From: Streptomyces tanashiensis
Lineage (GTDB): Bacteria; Actinomycetota; Actinomycetes; Streptomycetales; Streptomycetaceae
Length of the DNA stretch: 64,000 nucleotides
Direction of reading: 5' to 3'
Assembly (NCBI RefSeq): GCF_014648895.1
Contig: NZ_BMRZ01000015.1
Span: forward strand, 1-64,000
Below the pieces are notes generated by a model. That model worked only from the letters and a program-made list of their open reading frames with translations. It was not told the DNA's origin and did no database searches. The position numbers and the translations under genes were made by a program. Position 1 is the first letter of the stretch, and the number at the start of each line of letters is the position of its first letter. Below, piece by piece: positions 8,709 through 17,323 of the stretch.

Positions 8709-9443
8709 TCAGGGGGTCTCGCGCAGCCGCCGGTCGAGGGCCATCGACAGCTCGGCCTCGACCACGCTCTTGGCGAGCGGGCGCAGTCGCCAGAGGTCGT
8801 CCCCGTCCGCGTGGGCGCGCAGGAGCGCGGTGAAGAGCTCGGCGAGGGCGTCGGCGTGTTCGCGGACGCGGGCGCCGGCCTTGAGGACCTCGGCGAGCGG
8901 GACGCCCTCCCGGACCAGGGCGGCGGAGACGTCGAGGAGGCGGCGGCTGATGTGGATGATCTCCTCGCCGTCGGTGAGGAGGTAGCCGAGGTCGAGCGCG
9001 GCGGCGAGGTTCTCGGCGGTGACCTCGCCGGCGAAGTGGTCGGCGAGTTCCTCGGGGGTGAGGCGGACCGGCTCCTCCTCGGAGGGGGCGGGGAGGGCGA
9101 GGACCTCGCGGACGTTGCGGCCGCTCTCGAAGGCGGTGGTGAGGTCGGCGATGCCGTTGAGGGTGTGGCCGCGCTCCAGGAGGGCGGCGATGGTGCGCAG
9201 CCGGGCGAGGTGGTTGTCGTCGTACCAGGCGATCCGGCCCTCGCGGCGGGGCGGCGGGATCAGGCCGCGTTCGCGGTAGAAGCGCAGGGTGCGCACGGTG
9301 ATGCCGGCGGCGGTGGCGAGTTCCTCCATGCGGTACTCGCGGGGGGCGGGCGCGGGTGCGGGTGTGCCCTCGCCCGTGCCGCCGCCTGCCGTGTCGCGCG
9401 GGCCGTCCTGTGCGCCCGTCTCGGGACGTGATCCTTCTGCCAC
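8709..9443 (-). CDS. MerR-family transcriptional regulator
   Basis: The 244-residue regulator has a roughly 35-residue disordered N-terminal extension before the MerR winged helix (about residues 38-105: MEELATAAGITVRTLRFYRERGLIPPP is split here as ITVRTLRFYRERG and its flanks). The C-terminal half is a helical ligand or dimer domain with no metal-binding cysteines, so it is not a metal sensor. The GTG start is 133 bp from the divergent monooxygenase operon, which it very likely controls. An 11-bp palindrome at 9462-9472 in the shared intergenic region is a candidate site. The effector may be a ketone or lipid substrate of the operon; this is inference. Confidence 0.88.
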   Translation of the reverse strand: MAEGSRPETGAQDGPRDTAGGGTGEGTPAPAPAPREYRMEELATAAGITVRTLRFYRERGLIPPPRREGRIAWYDDNHLARLRTIAALLERGHTLNGIADLTTAFESGRNVREVLALPAPSEEEPVRLTPEELADHFAGEVTAENLAAALDLGYLLTDGEEIIHISRRLLDVSAALVREGVPLAEVLKAGARVREHADALAELFTALLRAHADGDDLWRLRPLAKSVVEAELSMALDRRLRETP

Positions 9444-9461
9444 ACCCGCCAGCCTATGTTG

Positions 9462-9472
9462 TACCGCCGGTA
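9462..9472. promoter_or_regulatory. Palindrome in the MerR/monooxygenase divergent region
   Basis: TACCGCCGGTA is a perfect 11-nt palindrome about 20 nt upstream of the MerR start and 105 nt before the monooxygenase start. It is a candidate MerR operator from symmetry and position only. Confidence 0.35.
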
Positions 9473-9576
9473 ACTTTCCCTCGTCGTACCCCTACCGCTC
9501 GGTATGGAGCTGCTCTACAGTCCCGACTGTGCCAGTGATTGCTGGCGGAATCATGGCCGGGCGCACGGGAGGCGGC

Positions 9577-11094
9577 ATGGCGAAGCACGAGCACGTAAGG
9601 GTGGCGGTGATCGGGTCGGGATTCGGCGGCATCGGGGCCGCCGTCCGGCTGCGCCGCGAGGGGATCACCGACTTCGTCGTCCTGGAGCGGGCCGACTCCG
9701 TGGGCGGCGCCTGGCGCGACAACAGCTACCCCGGCTGCGCCTGCGACGTCCCCTCCCACCTCTACTCCTTCTCCTTCGCGCCCAACCCGGACTGGCCCCG
9801 GACCTTCTCCGGGCAGCGCCACATCCGCGCCTACCTGGAGCACGTCACCGACACCTTCGGGATCCGTCCGCACCTCCGCCTGAACCACGAGGTGCTGAAG
9901 GCGCGGTGGGACGCGGAGACGCTGCGGTGGGAGATCGAGACCAGCGGCGGCAGCTTCAGCGCCGAGGTCCTCGTCTCCGCCGCCGGACCGCTCTCCGACC
10001 CGCAGATCCCCGACATCCCGGGCCTCGCGGACTTCCCCGGCAAGGTCTTCCACTCGGCGCGCTGGGACCACGACTACGACCTGCGCGGCAAGCGCGTCGC
10101 CATGGTCGGCACCGGCGCCTCCGCCATCCAGATCGTGCCCGAGATCCAGCGCGAGGTCGGGAAGCTCACCCTCTTCCAGCGCACGCCCCCCTGGGTCATG
10201 CCGCGCATGGACCGCGCGATCAGCGCCCCCGAGCGCTGGCTCCACCGCACGCTCCCGGCCACGGCCACCCTGCGCCGGGGCATCCTCTGGGGCATCCGCG
10301 AGCTCCAGGTCGGCGCCTTCACCAAGCACCCCAACGAGCTCGGCCTGGTCGAGAAGCTCGCCAGGGCCAACATCGCCCGGGCCGTCAAGGACCCGGAGCT
10401 GCGGGCCAAGCTGACGCCCTCGTACCGCATCGGCTGCAAGCGCATCCTGCTCTCCAACACGTACTACCCGGCCCTCGTCCAGCCCAACGTGGACGTCGTC
10501 GCCTCCGGACTGCGCGAGGTCCGCGGCTCGACCGTGATCGCCGCGGACGGCACCGAGACCGAGGTCGACGCGATCGTCTTCGGCACGGGCTTCCACGTCA
10601 CCGACATCCCGATCGCCTCACGCGTCGTCGGCGCCGAGGGCCACACGCTCGCCGAGTCCTGGAAGGACGGGGTCCAGGTGCTGCGGGGGGCCACCGCCGG
10701 CGGCTTCCCCAACCTCGTGATGATCATCGGGCCGAACACCGGCCTCGGGAACTCCTCCATGATCCTCATGATCGAGTCCCAGCTGAACTACCTCGCCGAC
10801 TACCTCCGCCAGATCGACGTGCTCGGAGGCCGGGCCGCCCTCGCCGTCCGCCCCTCCGCCGTCGGCGCCTGGAACCGCAAGGTCCAGTCCCGGATGGAGC
10901 GGACCGTGTGGAAGGCGGGCGGCTGCAACAGCTGGTACCTCGACGCCGCCGGCAACAACACCACCCTGTGGCCGGGCACCACGGCCGAGTTCCGGCGCGA
11001 GACCCGGCAGGTCGACCTCTCCGAGTACGAGGTGATCCGCGCGCCCAAGCCCGTCGCCCGCACCGCCCGGAAGAAGAAGGAGACCGCCACGTGA
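9577..11094 (+). CDS. Flavin-containing (Baeyer-Villiger) monooxygenase
   Basis: The 505-residue enzyme has two Rossmann motifs (GSGFGG at residues 13-18 for FAD, GTGASA at 178-183 for NADPH). Between them lies the Baeyer-Villiger fingerprint FxGxxxHxxxWD, seen as FPGKVFHSARWD at 153-164. Such enzymes insert oxygen next to a ketone to form an ester or lactone. The ATG at 9577 follows GGGAGGCGGC at good distance; ATG 9553 is an alternative. The hydrolase starts within its stop codon (GTGA) and an SDR follows. The trio matches the first three genes of the mycobacterial mymA operon in type and order. Confidence 0.93.
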   Translation: MAKHEHVRVAVIGSGFGGIGAAVRLRREGITDFVVLERADSVGGAWRDNSYPGCACDVPSHLYSFSFAPNPDWPRTFSGQRHIRAYLEHVTDTFGIRPHLRLNHEVLKARWDAETLRWEIETSGGSFSAEVLVSAAGPLSDPQIPDIPGLADFPGKVFHSARWDHDYDLRGKRVAMVGTGASAIQIVPEIQREVGKLTLFQRTPPWVMPRMDRAISAPERWLHRTLPATATLRRGILWGIRELQVGAFTKHPNELGLVEKLARANIARAVKDPELRAKLTPSYRIGCKRILLSNTYYPALVQPNVDVVASGLREVRGSTVIAADGTETEVDAIVFGTGFHVTDIPIASRVVGAEGHTLAESWKDGVQVLRGATAGGFPNLVMIIGPNTGLGNSSMILMIESQLNYLADYLRQIDVLGGRAALAVRPSAVGAWNRKVQSRMERTVWKAGGCNSWYLDAAGNNTTLWPGTTAEFRRETRQVDLSEYEVIRAPKPVARTARKKKETAT

Positions 11095-12017
11095 CGCTCC
11101 AGAGCCTGCCCGCCCCCCGCGCGCTCACCGCCGTCTCCGCCGACGGCACCCCGGTGCACGTCGAGGTGTACGGCCCCGAGGGCGCGCCCGCCGTCGTCCT
11201 CTCCCACGGCTGGACCTGCTCGATCGCCTTCTGGGCCGAGCAGATACGGGCCCTCGCCGCCGACCACCGGGTCATCGCCTACGACCAGCGCGGCCACGGC
11301 CGGACCCCCGCGCCCGCCGCGACCGGCGGCGCCGGCTACTCCACGACGGCGCTCGCCGACGACCTGGAGGCGGTGCTCGCGGCCACCCTCGGCCCCGGCG
11401 AGCGGGCCGTCCTCGCCGGCCACTCCATGGGCGGCATGACGATCATGGCGGCCGCCGGGCGCCCCGCCCTCCGGCAGTACGCCGCCGCCGTCCTGCTCTG
11501 CTCCACCGGACCCTCGCGGCTGACCGCCGAGGCCACCGTCGTGCCGCTCCGGCCCGGCGGGACGCGCAGCCGGCTGACCGCGGCCGTCCTCGGCGCGAAG
11601 GCGCCGCTCGGCCCGGTCAACGCCGTCTCGAAGAAGGTCCTGAGGTACGCGACGATGGGACCGGGCGCGGCTCCGGAGCGGGTCGAGGCCTGCGCCCGGA
11701 TCGTGCACGCCTGCCCGCGCGGCGCCCGCCACGGCTGGTCGCAGGTCCTGGCCGGGCTCGACCTCGAAGCGGGGCTGCGGGAGCTGCGGCTGCCGGTGGC
11801 CGTGCTCGTCGGCACCGCCGACCGGCTCACCCCGCCCGTGCACTCCCATGTGATGGTGGAGGCGCTGCCGCACTGCACGGGCCTCGTCCAGCTGGCCGGC
11901 ATGGGCCACATGACACCGGTGGAGGCCCCCGAGGCCGTCACCGCGCAGATCCGTGAACTGACCCTCACGTACCTGGGCGCGAAGTCCGGGGAGCAGGAGA
12001 AGGAGAAGCAGGCATGA
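11091..12017 (+). CDS. Alpha/beta-hydrolase (LipR-like)
   Basis: The 308-residue hydrolase has the oxyanion-hole HGW (residues 39-41), nucleophile elbow GHSMGG with Ser112, an acid in VGTADRLTPP and a catalytic His in GMGHMTP. Family members hydrolyse esters, lactones or epoxides. The GTG overlaps the monooxygenase stop and its own stop overlaps the SDR start. In this context the natural reading is cleavage of the ester or lactone made by the upstream monooxygenase. The actual substrate is not visible. Confidence 0.9.
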   Translation: MTLQSLPAPRALTAVSADGTPVHVEVYGPEGAPAVVLSHGWTCSIAFWAEQIRALAADHRVIAYDQRGHGRTPAPAATGGAGYSTTALADDLEAVLAATLGPGERAVLAGHSMGGMTIMAAAGRPALRQYAAAVLLCSTGPSRLTAEATVVPLRPGGTRSRLTAAVLGAKAPLGPVNAVSKKVLRYATMGPGAAPERVEACARIVHACPRGARHGWSQVLAGLDLEAGLRELRLPVAVLVGTADRLTPPVHSHVMVEALPHCTGLVQLAGMGHMTPVEAPEAVTAQIRELTLTYLGAKSGEQEKEKQA

Positions 12018-12904
12018 GCAGGGTGAGCCTGGAAGGACAGGTCGCGGTCGTCACCGGCGGGGCCCGCGGCGTCGGGGAACTCCTCGCCCGCAAGCTCTCC
12101 GCGCGCGGCGCGAAGATCGCGCTCGTCGGCCTGGAGCCGGAGCAGCTGAAGGAGGTCGCCGGGCGGCTGCACACCGAGGCCGACTGGTGGCACGCCGACG
12201 TCACCGACCACGAGGCGATGGCCAGGGTCGCGGCCGAGGTGAAGGAACGCTTCGGGAAGGTCGACATCGTCGTCGCCAACGCCGGTGTCGCGGCGGGCGG
12301 TCCCTTCGTCGACTCCGACCCGGTCGCCTGGCGGCGGGTCATCGAGGTCAACCTCATCGGCGGCGCCGTGACGGGCCGGGCGTTCCTGCCGGTCCTCATG
12401 GAGTCCCGGGGGTACTTCCTCCAGATCGCCTCGCTCGCGGCCATCACCCCGGCCCCGATGATGACCGCGTACTGCGCCTCCAAGTCGGGCGTCGAGGCCT
12501 TCGCGCACAGCCTGCGCGCCGAGGTCGCGTACAAGGGCGTGAAGGTCGGCGTCGGCTACCTCTCGTGGACCGACACGGACATGGTGCGGGGCGCGGACCA
12601 GGACGACGTGATGAAGGAGCTGCGGCAGCGGCTGCCGTGGCCCTCGAACCGCACGTACCCGCTCGGCCCGGCCGTCGACCGGATCGTGGCGGGCATCGAG
12701 CGGCGCTCGGCCCATGTGTACGCACAGTGGTGGCTGCGCGGGATGCAGTCGGTCCGCGGCTACCTGCCCTCCCTGATCGCCACGGTCGGGCAGCGCGAGA
12801 TGCGCCGCTTCGAGCCGCGCCTGGGCTCGGTCTCCAAGGGCCTGGTGGGCGCGGGCGGCGCGGCCGACGAACAGGCGCGGGCCGAGGGTCCCTCCGTGCG
12901 GTAG
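12014..12904 (+). CDS. Short-chain dehydrogenase/reductase, last gene of the monooxygenase operon
   Basis: The 296-residue SDR has a cofactor motif TGGARGVG, NAG in VVANAGVAAGG, a catalytic Ser in QIASLAA and the YCASK catalytic pair. A C-terminal extension of about 60 basic residues goes beyond the usual 250-residue core; some membrane-associated SDRs have a similar tail. It starts within the hydrolase stop (ATGA). It could oxidise the alcohol that feeds the monooxygenase, or act on the product alcohol. Operon and coupling are visible; the pathway order is inferred. Confidence 0.9.
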   Translation: MSRVSLEGQVAVVTGGARGVGELLARKLSARGAKIALVGLEPEQLKEVAGRLHTEADWWHADVTDHEAMARVAAEVKERFGKVDIVVANAGVAAGGPFVDSDPVAWRRVIEVNLIGGAVTGRAFLPVLMESRGYFLQIASLAAITPAPMMTAYCASKSGVEAFAHSLRAEVAYKGVKVGVGYLSWTDTDMVRGADQDDVMKELRQRLPWPSNRTYPLGPAVDRIVAGIERRSAHVYAQWWLRGMQSVRGYLPSLIATVGQREMRRFEPRLGSVSKGLVGAGGAADEQARAEGPSVR

Positions 12905-13013
12905 CCGTCCGTAACTGATCGAAATGCGTGGAATGTTCGCCCGTGCAAGGCTGGTCGAGGCCCGAGGGGCACATCGCCCCCGGCCCCCCACACCCGTCGA
13001 GGAGTGAACTTCC

Positions 13014-13199
13014 ATGGGCATGCAGGACCAGTTCAAGGACAAGGCCAAGCAGGCTTCGGACAAGGCCAGGCAGGCCGCCGGCAAGGCGAAGGACCAGGCC
13101 TCCCAGCGCGCCTCCCAGGGCCGCGAGCGGTCCGACGAGGAGACCCGCCGGGCCCAGCAGGAGGCCCAGGACCGCATGGACCTGGACTACGACGCCTGA
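13014..13199 (+). CDS. Small highly charged helical protein
   Basis: The 61-residue protein consists almost entirely of Lys, Ala, Gln, Asp, Glu and Arg in a repeating KAKQASDKARQAAGKAKDQ pattern. This predicts a single long amphipathic helix, loosely like CsbD or LEA-type stress proteins. A strong GAGGAG site precedes the ATG, and a strong terminator follows at 13219, so it is a self-contained gene. It is not clearly a member of a known family; a stress or nucleic-acid-protecting role would be a guess. Confidence 0.7.
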   Translation: MGMQDQFKDKAKQASDKARQAAGKAKDQASQRASQGRERSDEETRRAQQEAQDRMDLDYDA

Positions 13200-13218
13200 C
13201 GCCGGCCCGTCCTTGAGG

Positions 13219-13248
13219 AAGGCGCACCCGGAACACCGGGTGCGCCTT
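13219..13248. terminator. Terminator after the small charged protein gene
   Basis: A perfect 13-bp stem (13219-13231 with 13236-13248) closes an AACA tetraloop. It is A-rich on one side and T-ended on the other. Confidence 0.8.
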
Positions 13249-13321
13249 CGCGCGTGCCCGGGGACGATCTTGGCTCGTAACTCACGCGCGTCCGCCGCCG
13301 GATCTTCGTACCGTGGCGGGC

Positions 13322-13822
13322 ATGGCCGTACTTGAGCGACTCCGACCCGACCACGCACCCGCGCTGCTCGCCTTCGAGCGGGAGAACCGTGCCTTCTTCG
13401 CCGCGCGCGTGCCCGACCGGGGGGACGGGTACTTCGCGGAGTTCGACGCCCGGCACCGGGAGCTGATCGAGGCGCAGGAGGCGGGCGAGATCCACTTCCA
13501 TGTGCTCGTCGCCGAGGGCGGGGAGATCGTCGGGCGGGTCAACCTCGTCGACGTGGACGCCGGCGCGGGCAGCGCCGAGCTCGGCTACCGGCTCGCCGAG
13601 ACGGCCACCGGGCGGGGGCTCGCCACCCGGGGGGTGCGGGAGGTGTGCCGGCTGGCCGTCGAGGAGTACGGGCTCAGCCGGCTGACCGCCTTCGTGGCCC
13701 TCGGCAACGACACGTCGAGCGCCGTCCTCGCCCGGGCCGGGTTCGGGGCCGTGGGCGGGGTGACGCTCGACGACGGCGAGCCGGGCACCGCCTACGAGCT
13801 GGATCTCGGTCTGGCCTCCTAG
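13322..13822 (+). CDS. GNAT acetyltransferase (RimJ/RimL type)
   Basis: The 166-residue product fits the Acetyltransf_3 group: IVGRVNLVD, ELGYRLAETATGRGLATRGV (acetyl-CoA loop), and LGNDTSSAVLARAGF near the end. Members acetylate N-termini of ribosomal proteins or small molecules; no substrate is evident here. I start at ATG 13322 because TACCGT (13309-13314) sits 7 nt upstream as a leaderless -10, and the alternative GTG at 13313 overlaps that element. The TAG stop lies inside the arm of the terminator shared with the convergent protease. Confidence 0.85.
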   Translation: MAVLERLRPDHAPALLAFERENRAFFAARVPDRGDGYFAEFDARHRELIEAQEAGEIHFHVLVAEGGEIVGRVNLVDVDAGAGSAELGYRLAETATGRGLATRGVREVCRLAVEEYGLSRLTAFVALGNDTSSAVLARAGFGAVGGVTLDDGEPGTAYELDLGLAS

Positions 13823-13858
13823 GGCCTGTCCGGCGGATCAGGGTCGGACAGGCCCTAG
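13819..13858. terminator. Bidirectional terminator containing both stop codons
   Basis: 14-nt perfect arms at 13819-13832 and 13845-13858 with a 12-nt loop. The plus-strand stop (13820-13822) and the minus-strand stop (13855-13857) both lie within the arms. Confidence 0.75.
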
Positions 13859-16800
13859 GGGTTCTCCGGCCTCGGGGGCAGTTTCGGGCGGGAGCGGTCC
13901 GGGAGGGACTCGTAGCCCGGGGGGCTCGCCGCCGGGGTCTCGTCGAGCAGCCGGAGGGCGACGTGGACCGCGTCGTCGAGCTGGGCGTGCCGGCCCTCGG
14001 CCCAGTCGAGGGGGGTGCGCAGGACCGCGAGGTCGGGTTCGACGCCGTGGTTCTCCAGGGACCAGCCGTACTCGGGGAACCAGGCCGCGTTCATCGGCAC
14101 CGTGATCTGGGTTCCGTCGCCGAGCCGGTGACGGCCGGTCATGCCGACGACCCCGCCCCAGGTGCGCTGTCCGACGACCGGGCCGAGGCCGAGGAGCCTG
14201 AAGGCGGCGGTGATCATGTCGCCGTCGGAGGAGGTGGCCTCGTCGGCGAGGGCGACGACGGGGCCGCGCGGGGCGTTGGAGGCGTAACTGACGGGCTGGG
14301 CGTTCCGTGTGAGGTCCCAGCCCAGGATGCGGCGGGTCAGCTTCTCCACGACGAGTTCGCTGATGTTGCCGCCGGCGTTGCCGCGCACGTCGACGATGAG
14401 GGCCGGCCGGGAGACCTCCATGCGCAGGTCGCGGTTGAACTGGGCCCACCCGGAGCCGCCCATGTCGGGGATGTGGAGGTAGCCGCAGCGGCCGCCGCTG
14501 ATCTCCCGTACCACCGCGCGCCGTTTGGCGACCCAGTCCTGGTAGCGCAGGGGCCGCTCGTCGACGAGCGGGACGACGGCGACGCGGCGGGCCCGGCCCT
14601 CGCCCTCGGCGGGGGTGAAGGTGAGCTCGACGGTGGTGCCGCCGGTGCCGGAGAGCAGCGGGTACGGGCCGGCGACCGGGTCCACGGGCCGGCCGTCGAC
14701 GTGGGTGAGGACCGCGCCCTCGCGGATGCCGGTGCCGGCGAGCGGGGAGCGGGCCTTGGAGTCGGAGGACTCGCCGGGCAGGATCCGCCGCACGGTCCAG
14801 CCGGCCTCCCGGGGCACGAGGTTGACCCCGAGCAGGCCCATCGGCCGCTGGTAGTGCGGCGGTCCCTCGTTGCGGCGGGCGGGGGTGACGTAGGCGTGCG
14901 AGGTGCCGAGTTCGCCCATCACCTCGCGGAGCAGGTCGGCGAACTCGTCGGGGGACGCGACCCGTTCGACGAGCGGCCGGTACTGGTCGAGGACGGCCGT
15001 CCAGTCGACGCCGCCCATGCCGGGCTCCCAGAAGTAGGCGCGGACGATCCGGCCGGCCTCGTCGAAGGCCTGCCGCCACTCGGCGCCCGGGTCGATCTCG
15101 TGCAGGATGCGCCGCAGGTCCAGATAGACGGTGGAGTCGCCGTCCCCGGACTCGGTGGCCGGCACGGCCCGCAGCTCGCCCTCGTCGGCGACGACGAGCC
15201 GGGTGCCGTCGCCGCTGACCGCGAACCAGTCGAGGTCCTTGGCGAGTTCGCTCTTGCGGGCCTTGGTGATGGAGAAGTGCTCCAGGGTGGGCTTGCCCGA
15301 GGTGTCGGTCGGGTTGGCGAAGGTCTCGCCGAGCGCGCCCGAGATGGGCCAGCGCAGCCAGACCAGGCCGCCGCCGCTGACCGGGTGCAGCGCCGAGTAC
15401 TTGGAGGCGGAGACCGGGAAGGGCGTGACCCGGTCGGGGAGCCCCTCGATCTCGACGGTGACCGTGCCGTCCGCGGTCTCGGTGTCGTCGTCGGCGGGGT
15501 CGAGGCCGCCGGCCGCCGGGCGCCCGTCGGGGAGCAGGGCGAACGGGGAGGGCGTGGCGGAGGAGAGCGGGACGAGGTAGGGGCGGCAGCCGAGCGGGAA
15601 GGACAGGTCGCCGGTGTGCACGTCGTACACCGGGTCGAAGCCGCGCCAGGACAGGAAGGCGAGGTAGCGGCCGTCCCGGGTGAAGACCGGGTTCTCGTCC
15701 TCGAAGCGCCCGTTGGTGACGTCGACGACGGTGCGGGCGCCGGGGCCGGAGATCCGGGCCATCTTGATGGAGCGCAGGGAGCGGCCGATGCCCGGGTGGG
15801 ACCAGGTGAGCCAGTCGCCGTCGGGGGAGAAGGCGAGGTCGCGGACGGGCCCGTTGACGGATCTGATGAGTTCGGTGACCTCGCCGTTGGACTCCTCCGT
15901 CGCGTCGAGGAGGAGGAGCCGGCCGTCGTGGGAGGCGATCGCGAGCCGCTCGCCGTCCGGGTCGGCGATCAGTTCCTCGACCCGGCCGAGGTCGCCGGAG
16001 GCGAGCCTGCGGGGCGGCCGGTCGCCGCTGGCGCGCGGCAGGTAGGCGACCTCGACGGCGTCCTCGCCCTCGGCGTCGGTGACGTACGCGACCTGGCCGC
16101 CGCTGCCGAGCATCTCGGGGAGCCGGACCCGGACGCCGGGGGTGTCGATGATCGTGCGGGCGGGTCCGTCGCGGTGCGTGAGCCAGTACAGGCTGCCGCG
16201 CACGGAGACGGCGGAGGCCCGGCCGGTCTCGTCGACGGAGACCGCGTCGACGTGGTGGGCGGCCGGCACCTGGTAGGAGCGGCGGCCGACGCGCTGGCCG
16301 CCGAGGCGCACCTCCAGCCTGCGGGGGCGGGAGTCGGCGGTGAGGGCGTCGACGATCCACAGGTCGCCCGCGCACTGGTAGACGACCCGGTGTCCGTCGG
16401 TGGAGGCGTGCCGGGCGTAGAAGTCGTCGTGGTCGGTGTGGCGGCGCAGCCCGGTGCCGTCGGGCAGGCAGGAGTAGAGGTTGCCGACGCCCTCGTGGTC
16501 GGAGAGGAAGGCGATCCGTCCGCCGACGGCCATGGGGGCGTCGAGGTGGCCGCCGATGTCGGGCAGCAGCCGTTCCCCGTGGAGCCAGAGGCGGCCGGTG
16601 GCGCCGCCGAGGTAGCGCTTCCAGGCGGCGGGTTCGTGCGGCGGCTTCCCGGTGAGGAGGAGGCTGCGGCGCTCGCCGTCCTGGCCGGTGATCGCGGTGT
16701 CGTCGGTGACCGCTATGTCCGAGACGGGGCCCCAGGGCAGCCGGAGGCCGGGGGAGCCGTCGGTGGGGACGGTGTAGGCCCAGGAGTAGTACGAGAAGGG

Positions 16801-17160
16801 CTGTCCGTGCGAGGAGACGGCGAGGATGTCGGAGCGGCCGTCCTTGTCGGGGGGCGTCCAACCGCAGACCCGGGTGTCGGTGGAGCCCCAGTAGGTGAGG
16901 CGCCGGGCGGGGCCGCCGTCGATGGGGACGAGATGGATCTCGGGGTCGAGGCTGCGCCAGTTCGTGTACGCGATGTGCCGCCCGTCCGGCGAGAAGCGCG
17001 GGTGTCCGACCCGCGTCCGGTCGACGGTGAGGCGCCAGGCCCGGCCGGGGCGTTGGCCCTCGGGGGCGAGCGGGGCGATCCACAGGTCGTCCTCGGCGGC
17101 GAAGCACAGCAGGTCGTCGTGGAGGTGCGGAAAACGGAGATACGCGACGTCGTCACTCAC
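13855..17160 (-). CDS. Tricorn-type S41 protease
   Basis: The 1101-residue cytosolic protein has the tricorn layout: N-terminal WD/beta-propeller blades (about 1-640, with repeated PRFSPDGRHIAYTNW-like segments), a linker, a PDZ domain (about 765-840, GILLGVNL-type region before RRILPGESS), and an S41 catalytic domain. The catalytic set is visible: GTSH with His755, DVRGNAGGN, the nucleophile Ser978 in ATSSDGD, and the late Glu in ENHGVEPD. Tricorn in archaea trims proteasome products to short peptides; actinobacteria also have proteasomes. The GTG is the only sensible start; upstream frame extension is non-homologous. No signal peptide. Confidence 0.9.
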   Translation of the reverse strand: MSDDVAYLRFPHLHDDLLCFAAEDDLWIAPLAPEGQRPGRAWRLTVDRTRVGHPRFSPDGRHIAYTNWRSLDPEIHLVPIDGGPARRLTYWGSTDTRVCGWTPPDKDGRSDILAVSSHGQPFSYYSWAYTVPTDGSPGLRLPWGPVSDIAVTDDTAITGQDGERRSLLLTGKPPHEPAAWKRYLGGATGRLWLHGERLLPDIGGHLDAPMAVGGRIAFLSDHEGVGNLYSCLPDGTGLRRHTDHDDFYARHASTDGHRVVYQCAGDLWIVDALTADSRPRRLEVRLGGQRVGRRSYQVPAAHHVDAVSVDETGRASAVSVRGSLYWLTHRDGPARTIIDTPGVRVRLPEMLGSGGQVAYVTDAEGEDAVEVAYLPRASGDRPPRRLASGDLGRVEELIADPDGERLAIASHDGRLLLLDATEESNGEVTELIRSVNGPVRDLAFSPDGDWLTWSHPGIGRSLRSIKMARISGPGARTVVDVTNGRFEDENPVFTRDGRYLAFLSWRGFDPVYDVHTGDLSFPLGCRPYLVPLSSATPSPFALLPDGRPAAGGLDPADDDTETADGTVTVEIEGLPDRVTPFPVSASKYSALHPVSGGGLVWLRWPISGALGETFANPTDTSGKPTLEHFSITKARKSELAKDLDWFAVSGDGTRLVVADEGELRAVPATESGDGDSTVYLDLRRILHEIDPGAEWRQAFDEAGRIVRAYFWEPGMGGVDWTAVLDQYRPLVERVASPDEFADLLREVMGELGTSHAYVTPARRNEGPPHYQRPMGLLGVNLVPREAGWTVRRILPGESSDSKARSPLAGTGIREGAVLTHVDGRPVDPVAGPYPLLSGTGGTTVELTFTPAEGEGRARRVAVVPLVDERPLRYQDWVAKRRAVVREISGGRCGYLHIPDMGGSGWAQFNRDLRMEVSRPALIVDVRGNAGGNISELVVEKLTRRILGWDLTRNAQPVSYASNAPRGPVVALADEATSSDGDMITAAFRLLGLGPVVGQRTWGGVVGMTGRHRLGDGTQITVPMNAAWFPEYGWSLENHGVEPDLAVLRTPLDWAEGRHAQLDDAVHVALRLLDETPAASPPGYESLPDRSRPKLPPRPENP

Positions 17161-17242
17161 CTGTTCATGCTTTCCGCGCGGAGGGGGCGCGGCAACTCGT
17201 ACGTGTATGCGGACAGGGCGGGGAGTGTGGCCCAGGACACGT

Positions 17243-17257
17243 ACGAAACGGTTTCGT
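17243..17257. promoter_or_regulatory. TetR operator, distal copy
   Basis: ACGAAACGGTTTCGT is a perfect palindrome (7-nt arms, one central base) upstream of the TetR gene. A near-identical copy lies exactly 48 bp downstream. Confidence 0.75.
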
Positions 17258-17290
17258 TTCGCTGTGGGTCTGGGTATATCGTCGTGGTGT

Positions 17291-17305
17291 ACGAAACCGT
17301 TTCGT
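17291..17305. promoter_or_regulatory. TetR operator, proximal copy
   Basis: ACGAAACCGTTTCGT differs from the distal site only at the centre and lies 18 nt before the ATG. Between the sites is a TATATC -10-like hexamer (17275-17280), so occupancy should block transcription. Confidence 0.75.
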
Positions 17306-17323
17306 TCGGATCGGAGACCGGCC

